NCBI GenBank assembly: GCA_021234155.1 | Contig: JAJEKV010000014.1 | Coordinates: 8,635,563 to 8,699,562, forward strand | Length of the DNA: 64,000 nt | Reading direction: 5' to 3' | DNA from: Isoetes taiwanensis | Lineage: Eukaryota > Streptophyta > Lycopodiopsida > Isoetales > Isoetaceae | In this document: in pieces, positions 47,349 through 57,331 of the stretch | Position numbering within the stretch: position 1 is the stretch's first letter | Layout: the number at the start of each line of letters is the position of its first letter | Position numbers and translations under genes: made by a program | The notes under the pieces: model-generated | What the model saw: the letters and a program-made list of their open reading frames with translations, nothing else | What the model was told of the DNA's origin: nothing | Databases searched by the model: none

Positions 47349-48074
47349 ATGGAGGAGGCTTTGGCCTTCTTGAATCAGCACAACAGGAGGGAGTTGCAGG
47401 TAGACCCCACCGGCCCTCCGGCTGCCATAGTTGAGCTAGATCATCAGCAGCACCTCAAGTCTATTTCCAATTTAGTCTCGTGCGCAGTGCTGGTGTACTA
47501 TACTGGAGTGATGGACACCAGGAGAGTTGGCGGGTGGCTGCAGGCTCACTTCAAGCGGTTGGGGATCTCGCCATTTCAGTCTTTGAAGTTCCTGGGGAAC
47601 AATTTCTTCCTCCTCATGTTCGATGCGCCCCCGGTAGTCGAGAGGATAGTAGCGAGAGGGGTCGACCTCATGTGGGGGAATTACCTGATTTACCAGCATT
47701 ACACTCCTGGGGTGAGTGCTCGGTCCTTGTCGGCCCCGAAGATCCCGTGTTGGTTTCAGGTAATGGATCTTCCCGCAGATATGTTGCTGTTAGAGTTCAT
47801 GATTGCGATTGCCAATGGGATCGGCGGCCACATTGCTCACTCCATAGTTCAGGAGCCTAAGATTTGTGTGGCTCTTCCCGCGGATAGTCCATTGCCTCCC
47901 GCAGTGACTGTTAGGAGCAGAGATTGGTATTTTCGGTTCTCTCTCAGGCTGTTGAATGGGGCAGAGATTCAGAGAATGTTTCCCGCCCTCCAGGTCTTCG
48001 CAGGCTCGTTACCAGAGTGCAGGTCTGCGTCAGTACCGGGGGCTCCAGGGGAGGCAAGGAGGGAGGTTCCGCAG
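47349..48074 (+). pseudogene. L1-type LINE ORF1, N-terminal part (DUF4283-like), split by LTR element
   Basis: ORF1 proteins bind LINE RNA. The first ATG in frame is at 47349 (MEEALAFLNQHNRRELQ). Residues about 65-170 follow the DUF4283 pattern: SLKFLGNNFFLLMFDAP, VERIVARGVDLMWGNYL, IPCWFQVMDLPADML, FMIAIANGIGGHIA. At 48074 the frame is cut exactly by the LTR (TGTGACG). The frame could continue at 61828 (RFTMAQKLL) without loss of phase, suggesting one LINE split by the 13.75-kb insertion. Confidence 0.75.
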
Positions 48075-49559
48075 TGTGACGTCCCCTACTCGTATACGGT
48101 GCACTCACCGTATACAAATAGGAGTTCATCCCCCGTACCAGCTCCATGCTGATACAGGGCCCTCCACATATCACTGCAACCGTAATGAGTTCCAGTGGGA
48201 AGAATGAAGGGGTCATTTTACCCCGTCTCCCTCAGGGCCTACCTAGCTGCGGAAGCGTAAACATACATGTCAGTATACAACATCATCATATATCCACCTC
48301 GAAGGGTAATACATCAACATCTGCATAGACAAAGATCAGCACAATACATATAGGTTCCTACCCAAGGCTCAGACTCCAGGGGGATGACTGACGGCTTGGG
48401 TCTCCAGAGTTCATTGCAGATAGAATTCATGACAATGGATTTGGCTGGCATGAGAACATGGCATAGGGTTGTCCACTCCATCCGCCCCTCCTGTGCACAC
48501 TTTGCAGAGTAGGTTGAAGAGTGTTAGGACCTGACTGTAGCCCGCCGGATGCATAGCCAAGGGGGCTATTCCTGGGTTGCATCTCCCCAGTTCTGATGGG
48601 GCAGGTAGGGATCACTCCTTCCAGAGATCTCCATGCTGACTCAAGGTGACTAGAGGGCCACTGCCCTTATTCGACTTGAACCCACTGGAGAGTGACGCAT
48701 CACCCCATGGGTGTCGAGCCCATGCCTTGCCCACACTCAGTGGCAAGCCATTAGACCTAGTCCACTATGATCCCCGGTAGACTTTACACACCAGAGGGAT
48801 TGGTCAAGAGTCAGAACACGAACCTCTTTCTGAGCCAGTCTGGCCCCTTCACCCACAACCAGGTGTGGTTCTTGTACACAGGCCGAATACTAGTAATGCA
48901 CTAGAGGGACTAGGGTCTCTACCCCCCTTCCCAATACAATGAGTCCACAGAGTAACATCATCCATCTACATCACAGCAGAACTAAGAATTAGATTTTATC
49001 TATATCATAGAGTTAGGTTCTTTAGTTAGGGCTGGTGTCTGGGGATCTACTTGGCTACTATGGGCAATTTAATAGGCTAAACCTATTGGTTCGATGGCTG
49101 GAATACGGTTTAGGCTATTAGATTGACTAAATACCTGATCCCTGGTTCACTCCTCTTGATCCGAATGCGTCCATGTCGCTGTTCTGCTTGGGGATGCGGT
49201 CGGAAAGGGAATCTGACGAGCTAGGACGCACGGGCAGTTCTTGTGAGTCGGAATGGACTCTTGAGGCGCGCGAACTGGAGCTCGGAAGGTTCGTGGACGA
49301 AAAAGGAAGAATTAGGGTTTGGTTGCCTTACATAGGCTATCGGTTAGGTTTAGGGTTTCCATGACCCTTGGTATGCCTCTTTAAAGGTTAATGGTCTAAA
49401 GTGCGCACATTAATAAGTGTGCGCACCCTTGCAAGTTGCCCCCTAAGGCGCCACTTGCTTGGCTACACGTCGGCGTACACGTCGATTGGAATGGCGTGTA
49501 CGCGTGACGGTGCAGTACGGTATACGTCTTGAGACCGTATATCGTACTGGAATGTCACA
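48075..49559 (-). repeat. 3' LTR of the Ty3/gypsy element
   Basis: 1,485 bp, beginning TGTGACGTCCCC and ending GGAATGTCACA on the plus strand (inverted TGTGAC/GTCACA ends). Near-identical to 59281-60782, with a 17-bp indel near 60115 and scattered substitutions. It is followed by a polypurine tract on the minus strand. Perfect palindromes lie at 48092-48115 (GTATACGGTG/CACCGTATAC), 49401-49426 (GTGCGCAC), 49474-49502 (CGTACAC/GTGTACG), and an imperfect one at 49515-49547. Confidence 0.93.
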
Positions 49560-49571
49560 TTCTCCCCACCT
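49560..49571 (-). other. polypurine tract
   Basis: Minus strand AGGTGGGGAGAA immediately before the 3' LTR; expected primer for plus-strand DNA synthesis. The same tract follows the second LTR at 60783-60794. Confidence 0.8.
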
Positions 49572-50413
49572 TGAGATGTTGCTGTCCGCAACATCGTGGG
49601 TCTCCCCACCTTGGGATCTTCCTAACCTGCAATCAACTTGATGCATAAGATATACTATTATCATACTTACACATTTATTAGGATTACCTTAAGGTAATAT
49701 TTTTAGAACATTATTATACCATTATTCAATCAAATAACTTATCAATCCGTATGTCATTACAACAAGTTACCCATTAGTTTCACTTATCACAATATTTTAG
49801 TTTATCAATATTTTAATATATACAATTATTCTTTGAGGTACTCTTCATTCCTTGCAACACATTCCAACAAAATTTGTGTTGCAAGTCTTCGTAGCTCGAC
49901 CTCCTTGCCCTCCGGAGCACTCTATTGGCCTGCAGGTCGACACTACGTTAGTATCATTTTAATTATTTATAAATTTGGTTATGAGGGAACCACCCCAACT
50001 ATCTATCTCCCGGCGTAGGAAGAGGATGCTTCTTCCATCGTGGCCGTGGAGACAGCACCCTATAATGCCTATATGGCGCTCATGCCTACACCTTTAGTTG
50101 CCCAGCGTGGAGGATGGGGTCCTTCTCGTATATGGAGCGTGAAGGATAGTGCCCCATAGGCATTGGCTAGAGGTGCTTTCCCAATCAATGCATTCCTGAA
50201 TGACCTCTTATCTCTCGAGGTCGTCTACTTCCGTGGGACAGAAGTAGACTTCCCAAGCGGAACCGCGGTCATGCCTACATTGACATTACACCACGTCCTA
50301 GAGATCACCGTAGTGGTCTCATCATCGGTAACAACGCATGCAACCCATACCTAGCATAGGTTGCATGCGTAGATTATTCTTAGCTATCAAGACATAAATC
50401 TACACAAATCGAC
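49572..50413 (-). other. 3' internal non-coding region of the element
   Basis: Between the pol stop and the polypurine tract; duplicated at 60795-61657 with small indels (17-bp insertion near 61229). No conserved protein is seen. It holds small inverted repeats such as GGAAGAGGATGCTTCTTCC. Confidence 0.6.
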
Positions 50414-50427
50414 ATGCCTGAGCCGAT

Positions 50428-52642
50428 TTATTCGGAGATGATCTTGCCGTCCCATTCCTCCATAAACTGTGGGTACTGCTTTATCAGATCTCTCTTAAGT
50501 ACCCATGTTGCGTCTTCCACCGGCAAGTGTTTCCACTTGACCAAGTATTGGAGAAACTCCGATCTCCTTGTCTTCTTGAACGCTTTATCAAGAATCAGTT
50601 CTGGAACTATTTCTATCTGCTCTTCTGTCATTTCCAACATCGTTGGAGTGTCCAAGACTTCATCTGGATTGGGAGTATGCTTCTTCAGCAAACTCACGTG
50701 GAAGACTTTGTGGATCTTTAAGTGTGCTGGAAAGTCTAGGATTGGTTACCTACTCTTTGGATATTCTGAAGGGTCCAGCCCACCTTGGAGCAAGCTTCTT
50801 ACAATTTCCGATGCGGAGCTTCGCCTGCTTCACTTTTATCTTGAGCCATATATCATCTCCAACTTGGAACTCTCTGACTGTCCGATGCTTGTCGGCGATG
50901 CTCTTTTGTCGACTTGTTGCTGCGAGAAGATATCCTCAAACTTCTTCCACGAGCTGCTGCATGTCGCCCAACATTTGCTGCGAAACTTCCACTTTTGACA
51001 CGGGGTTGTGCCAAGTGTCTGGAGTTAGGCATTGGTAGCCATAATTAATCATGAACGGCGACATTTGGGATGATTCCTGCTTGGTGCTATTATATGCAAA
51101 CTCCACCAAGTGAATAAACTCTTCCCACATACCTTGCTTGTTCCAGACATAGTTTCGTAGCATATCCTCCAATATTCTGTTGGTCCTCTCTGTTTGCCCA
51201 TCCATCTGGGGATGATAGGCCGTGCTCATGGATAGCTTCGTCTGAATCGTTGCAAAGAGATCCTGCCAAAAGGCACTGATGAACTTCGGATCTCGGTCGG
51301 AGATAATTTCCCTTGGCATGCCATGGAGCTTGAAGATTTCTTTGGTGAAGAGCTTCGCCGTGTCCATAGCTGTGTCCGTGGTCCTGCAAGGCACAAAATG
51401 GGCCATCTTTGACAACTTGTCGACCACGACCATCAAAGCATCCTTACCTCTTACTGTCCTTGGAAGCCCTGTTATGAAGTCCATGCTGACGACCTCCCAC
51501 TTAGCATTTGGCACCGCTAATGGTTCCAATGCCCCTGGAATTCGAAGCTGCTCTGCCTTCGTTTGCTGACATAGCTGACATTCCTTGATGTGGCGAGCTA
51601 CTTGCTTCTTCATTCCTGGCCAATAATAGCTACTGCGCACTTTGAAATATGTCTTCATGAATCCTGCGTGGCCAGCTATTGGGCTGTTGTGGGTGTCGTG
51701 GAGGATCAACTTCCGCACCCCTGATGATTCAGACACGCACAGCTTGTTCTTATGGTAGAGAAGCTTACCTTCCTTCTTAAAATTTTTGAAGGTTTCCATC
51801 TCCTTGTCTGTTCTTGCTTCCTTGCACAAGCTTGCCCATACTTCCTTGAAGTCCACATCCTTTGGCAATGTTTCTTCAATCTTCTTCCCGAAATCGCTGG
51901 AGAGTGTCGAAATTGCATTGCAATGCACTCTAGTTGTTAGCGGATGCCTTGAAAGTGCATCTGCTACCACATTAAGCTTCCCCGGCTTGTAGACTATGTC
52001 AAAGTCATACTCTTCGAGGAACTCCATCCACCTTCGCTGCCTCAGGTTAAGGTGTGGTTGCGTGAATACATATTGGAGGCACTGATGATCCGTGTCCAAC
52101 TGGAACTTCCTTCCTAAGAGGTAGTGCCTCCAAATTCTTAACGCCCTGACAACTGCAAGCAATTCCTGATCGTGCGTCGGGTAACGCGTTTCGGCGTCGT
52201 TCATCTTCCTGGAGTCATACGCTATTCGCTCTTCTTGCATGAGCACTGCACCTGTGGCTATCTTACTTGCGTCTGTCGCCACTAACTTGTCCTTCTCTGG
52301 GTCTGGCAGGGTCAAGATGGGGGCGGTTGTTAAAGCTTCCTTCAACAATTCAAAGCCTGCTTGGGCTTTCTTGAGCCAATGGTCTGCCCAATTCTTCACC
52401 TTTTCTGCCTTCGTCAAGTCTGTTAGTGGGGCTGCTATCTTTGCGAAGTTCTTCATGAACTTCCTGTAGTACCCTGCTAGGCCAAGGAAACTTCTGACCT
52501 CGTGGACGTTCTTTGGCGCCGGCCATTGAATCACTGCTTCAATCTTGGCAGGATCCGTCGAGATTCCTTCTGCTGAAATCACATGACCCAGGTATCCCAC
52601 CTTCTCTGTTGCGAAGTGGCACTTCGACAACTTGGCGTACAA
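50428..52642 (-). pseudogene. pol, downstream part: RT end, RNase H, integrase, chromodomain
   Basis: In order: RT thumb ([19 protein letters not shown]), RNase H ([25 protein letters not shown]), integrase zinc region ([19 protein letters not shown]), integrase core ([41 protein letters not shown]: the D-D-E triad), GPFRI-type domain, then a C-terminal chromodomain (FLQYLVKWKHLPVEDATWV). Breaks: TAG at 52643-52645 where Gln is expected, TGA at 50936-50938, and a stop with frame change near 50745. Chromodomains of this class direct integration to marked chromatin. Confidence 0.92.
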
Positions 52643-54960
52643 CTAGTGCCTTCTCAACTTCTCGAGCACCCTTCTTACGTGTTGTGCATGTTCTTCAATG
52701 GATCTGCTATACACCAGAATGTCGTCAAAGAACACTATCACGAAGGTGTCCAAGAACTCCCTGAAGATGTCGTTCATGAGTCTCATGAACGTTGCTGGGG
52801 CATTTGATAGCCCAAATGGCATTACTGTGAACTCGTAATGCCCATACCTGGTCCTGAAGGCCGTTTTGTGGACGTCTTCTTCCTTTATCCTGATCTGGTG
52901 ATAACCTGACCTTAGGTCGATCTTGGAAAAGACTTTTGCCCCTTGGAGCTGATCCATCAAGTCGTCCGATCTGGGGAGCGTGTACTTGTTCTTGATGGTG
53001 TGCTTATTCAGCTGTCTGTAATCTATGCACATCCTCAAGCTGCCATCCTTCTTCTTGACAAAGAGAATGGGTGCCCCAAATGGTGAGACACTAGGTCTAA
53101 TGAAGCCTAGGTCGAGCAATTCTTGCAATTGCTTCTTTAGCTCCGTCAGTTCCTGTGTCGTCATTCTATACGGAGCCTTGCTCGTCGGCTTGGTTCCTTG
53201 TTCGAGTGCTATCTCACACTCGACTCCCCTGTAAGGAGGAAGCTGCTCGATCTCATCTGGAAAGAGATCGTGGAATTCCGTGATCAAGTTGGCTATATGC
53301 TTGGGCAACTTGCTGAGCACCTTGTCTTCCTTGCTTTCCTCTGACTCGGGTTCTTCAATCTCAAGTTTGAAGATATATGCTACCTGCTCGCTCTTGATAG
53401 ACTTGAGCAGCTTCTTAATAGACATACACTGCATGATGGGAGCAACTTCTTTACCTGTGATCTCAATGACTTTGCCGTCGGGCGTTGTGACGGTCACCTT
53501 CCGCTTTCCACAATCAATGATGGCCCCTGCTGGTCCAAGGTACTCCATTCCTATTATCAAGTCGTACTTGCCGATGCCCATTACTTTTGCCCCCATCGGG
53601 ATATTAATTCCCGGCAAGTCAATGTCGAAATTGATCCTCTTCCCTACCGTATGTCTTACTGCTCCGCTTGCCAAGATTACGGGCCTCGGCTTGGACTTCA
53701 ATGGTTTCAACTTCAACATATCAACCATTCTTGGGGATGCAAAGTTGTGGCTACTTCCCGAGTCTATCAGGACTATGAAAGACTTGGCCTTGGCCTTCCC
53801 TACTGTGGAAATTACCTTATACTGGTTCTCTGCTTGTTCTATATCTATGGCAGCGAAAATATGACACTCACCCTGAATGTAGTCGCGTGCTGCCTCGCCG
53901 TCATCGTCAGACGGAGTGTCGCATCCACCCAACTCCGCTAGCGCTGCGCTCATGACGAAGGGGCAGTTCCCCGTTCTGTGGCCTGGTTGGAAGCATCTGA
54001 AGCAAAGCTGCTTCTCTATACACTCCTGTCTCTTCTCTTTGGCCCCCATTCCTTGCAAACTTATTGCTTTGGATTCTGCTTCTGATACTGTCTTGGGATC
54101 TATTGCCCTTACAAGCTTACGGATTTCTTCGTTCAATCCTTCAATGTAGCTCTCCACTGCGTGTTTTTCACTCAACTTCGGCACATACAGCCTTAGTCTC
54201 ATGAACTCCTCGGTGTACTTCTGGACTGTTTTGTATCCTTGCTGCAACCTGTAGAACTGCTGCATCATGTTGGACGTGTGTTCCCTGGGGACGGTAATGG
54301 CGCTTGAAGGCTTTAGCAAACTTTTTAAATCTGCACCCATCTCTGCTTAAGCCATGGGCCTTGGCATAACCCTTCCACCAGATGCATGCTGCTCCCTTCA
54401 GGTTGGCTGTTGCCACCCTGCCCGTGTCCTTGTCTTTCATCCCATAGGCGTTGCCATACTCGCTCATCTCGTCGAGCCACGCCTCTGCTTCCAAGCCTGA
54501 CCTGTTCTCGCCTGAGAATTGTTCAAGCTTCCTGGCCTTCCATACGTTGCCCAATGCTGAGTCTACCTTCTTCTGGTAGTCTAAGGCCTTAGCGTCCTTC
54601 TGCCTGCCGTCCCTACAGTCCTGCACTTGTTCAGCCGCTTTCTCGGACTCAGAGTCCGAGACCGAGCTTGAATCGGAGGTATCTGTGCTAGGAGACCTCC
54701 TTCTCTTACTCCTCTTCTTATCCTTCCCCGACTTTCGAGGTGTCGTTTGCGGTCCGGCTGATGCTTGTGCCGCTAATAGAGCCTTTATCTGGTCGAGTTT
54801 TGTTCTCATTTGCGACATCTCTTCTTCTGGGGCCATGGGACCAAATGCTTCGAACAGGTTCCTTGGGATGGGTTGCCTGTCAGGGGTCTCTTCGTCTCTG
54901 TTGGGCCTCCTGTTTTGTTCGACTGTTCTTTGTTCCCTATCTGCATACACAGTTTGTCAT
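52643..54960 (-). pseudogene. gag, protease and RT N-terminal part
   Basis: Gag begins near 54950 (no clear ATG; a TGCAG acceptor-like site precedes it) with a Ser/Asp-rich stretch and capsid-like WKARKLEQFSGENRSGLEAE. An extra base near 54283 shifts frame to [20 protein letters not shown]. The zinc knuckle is [14 protein letters not shown]; the protease site is [13 protein letters not shown] blocks: [53 protein letters not shown] and catalytic [10 protein letters not shown] single TAG joins it to the downstream part. Confidence 0.92.
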
Positions 54961-55116
54961 GGCCTTACAGTTAGATTCATTTACTTTATTGTATTCATGT
55001 ATTTGCCGATATAATTTTTAGACCAAATACAATCAACAAAGTATTTAAATATTGGCAACAAAATATTTTTATTATATAATATTTTAGATACAAGTCTTTC
55101 GGGATCAAGATTTTAA
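54961..55116 (-). other. short spacer between accessory gene 2 and gag
   Basis: About 160 bp, AT-rich, without an open frame. A minus-strand TATGCAG at its gag-proximal end could be a 3' splice site. Confidence 0.4.
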
Positions 55117-56631
55117 CTACTCTTGAAATCGCCGGTAGGATGGGTTATCCTCGAGAAATTTCTTAACTTGGGCCGTTCCTACCGAGCGTCCCAAGTTCCT
55201 GAGGATATTGGTTGACGTCCCGCCCTGTAAGGCTGTCACCAATTCCTCTACTCTGCGGTCGGAGGTGTAGGCCGCGGTTACTGCTAATCTTCCCTGCCGT
55301 CGGTATGGCACAGCGAAGTCGAAGATGTCAAGTGCCATCACTCTCTTGACTAAGACAGTATAGTCGATGTTTTCAGCCATCCAAGCATGCATGCCAATGC
55401 CAGAGAGTGCAATGAGCATAAACACTCCTTCTTCGCCCCGGGGACTGAATTTGCGGTGTATTACCGCTATTCTCCCATCCAGCAGCAGGGGAAGGTAGTA
55501 CCTCAACGACCTGTCATTGTGTGTCGTTGATGACTCGTCACCCGCTTGGCCTCCAGCTCTATGTCTTCCGGCGTATTCATCGACCTCTACCTCAGTGATT
55601 TCTCTGTAATCTCTGATTGTCGATGAATCTCGCCTGATGTCGATTCCTCCTCCTCTTGTGCGAGCTGGTGTCGAAGAGCTCGGCATCAAAATGCTCGTGG
55701 TCTTGTCACGGATCCCCATCCGTTCCTGGATGGCATAGAACTCCTCCTCAGATGGCAGCTCTCGAGCTTCCATTATTTGCCTGATGTTGCTGTAGGCTTG
55801 GATGTCCGAATTCGACTCCCTTGTATAGGTGTCGGCTTCTCTCACTTGAAGCGGGAAGTCTGAGACTCCCCGGACGATGAAGTCATCTAGGTCTGGTTGC
55901 TACCGTAGTTGGTGCAGCAACTCGTCAAGTCGGAACTCCCTCTCCCTGCATTCAGGGAGATTCTGGATATCGCTGAGGAGCAGGTACTCCTCACCGTCAA
56001 TGATGATGGGGGCTAGGCTTGTGATGCCTAGCCCAAGTGGGGGAGCGACTCTGAGGGTCTGGCGGCTTCGCTCGAAGTTGGATAGCTCCTCTTCTGCTAG
56101 CCGCCGTTCTTCCGCTGGGTCGAGCTCCACATATTCTTCATCTTCCGATTCCTCTTCTTCTGTTCTTCCTTCTTGCTCCTGCTGGTACTGCAAAAGGAGC
56201 TGGTCTGCTACTGAGGATGCTATAGGGTCTACCTCCATGGGAGGGATAGAGGTTTCCCCCATTGGGTTTTCAGCACGGTGGGAAAGGAAAATGGCTAAGG
56301 CGGCGGTGTAGGAAAAATACTTGGTCCTGTTAACAGTCAAGACCATGGGTTCTGGCAATCTCTGGGCCTTGTTGGTCAGATATTTGGCGATGTTTGGAAC
56401 ATCACCCAAGGCCGCTTGAAGGGATGGGCGGGGAACAAAATATCCTATGCAAGGGGGTAGCTGCACTAGGGAGGGTCCTACCCTTGGAACTCGGCTGTCT
56501 ATATGCGGGGTTGCATGCAGAGTTGCTTGGACATCTATCTCTTTCCTAAAGACTCGGAAGATGTCATTGACATCGGCCTCGGCTGCATGACCACTGGCGC
56601 TGTACCATCGTCTGAAGTCAGCAGTTGCCAT
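55117..56631 (-). CDS. retroelement accessory gene 2, unknown protein with one in-frame UAG
   Basis: 505 codons from ATG 56631 to the stop at 55117, one frame throughout, interrupted only by TAG at 55902-55900. Part 1 (243 aa) has MATADFRRWYSASGHAAEAD, PPCIGYFVPRPSL, TVNRTKYFSYTAALAIFLSH, an acidic Glu-rich segment and PPLGLGITSLAPIIIDGEEY. Part 2 (about 260 aa) has MEARELPSEEEFYAIQERMG, YYLPLLLDGRIAVIH and a C-terminus KKFLEDNPSYRRFQE. I do not recognise the family. The TAG is followed by CAACCA, fitting the CARYYA readthrough context. A diverged copy of part 1 is at 29294. Upstream are TATA (56753) and two dyad repeats. Confidence 0.78.
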
Positions 56632-56743
56632 TGATCTAGGGAAGATGGGAGTAATAGACGGATGTAGGAGCGCCTCTGGGAGCTGGAAAATCGCCTAAGG
56701 GGTCAAGAGCAGACTTGTAGGGTGTCAAGTGGAAAATGGGGTC

Positions 56744-56753
56744 CTATTTATAG
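56744..56753 (-). promoter_or_regulatory. CTATAAATAG box of accessory gene 2
   Basis: Minus-strand CTATAAATAG, 113 bp before the ATG at 56631. The leader after it (ATCGCC.AAGGG..) resembles that of the H3-like gene. Confidence 0.75.
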
Positions 56754-56944
56754 ACAAGGGAAAAACCCTAATTTTTGGGTGACTTAGAAATTTATGGGGG
56801 TTGGGCAATTCTGACCTATTAGGAGGTCCAAATGAGGATTTGAAGGCTACTTTTGGGGTTTGAGCATGTTAAGACTAGCTAATGAACCTATTGCAACAAA
56901 CTGGAGGTCATTTGGATATGGCATGGTGGAGAAATTGCTAGGAG

Positions 56945-57011
56945 GTCTCGCACGTTGCGCCCAGATCAATATCTGGAGTTCCAGTTTTGCTCCTGGCGCG
57001 ACGTGTGAGAC
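56945..57011. repeat. 67-nt dyad repeat, copy 1
   Basis: Outer arms GTCTCGCACGT/ACGTGTGAGAC (one G-T wobble), inner hairpin CCAGAT-CAAT-ATCTGG, then CTGG-AGTT-CCAG as an alternative pairing, and GCTCCTGGCG. Confidence 0.93.
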
Positions 57012-57143
57012 ATGGACTCTAATTGGGTTAAACTTGTCCAATTTGGGTGGTATGAGGGTCTAATTCTGCTAGACTCATCGAGTTAGGCAGAATTGACCCC
57101 TTATTCGGTCGATTTGGAGGTGTTTTGGGCAAATTTGGGCATG

Positions 57144-57210
57144 GTCTCACACGTTGCGCCCAGATCAAAACTGGGAGTTTCATTTTTGCTCCTGGCGCGA
57201 CGTGTGAGAC
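57144..57210. repeat. 67-nt dyad repeat, copy 2
   Basis: Perfect outer arms GTCTCACACGT/ACGTGTGAGAC; the inner arm is CCCAG/CTGGG. Starts 199 bp from copy 1. Confidence 0.93.
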
Positions 57211-57331
57211 ATCCTCTCAAATTGGTCTAAATTGCTGTTTTGACTAAAACAAAAGCTGGAACTTGCTAACTCAACTTAATTAAGTAAGATTACACATGTT
57301 ATTCAAAAAAATTTTCATCATGTACAAAATT

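Noticed and set aside
50414-51040. Plus-strand frames opposite pol
   Set aside because: They are shadows of the minus-strand integrase and chromodomain; no domain on the plus strand.
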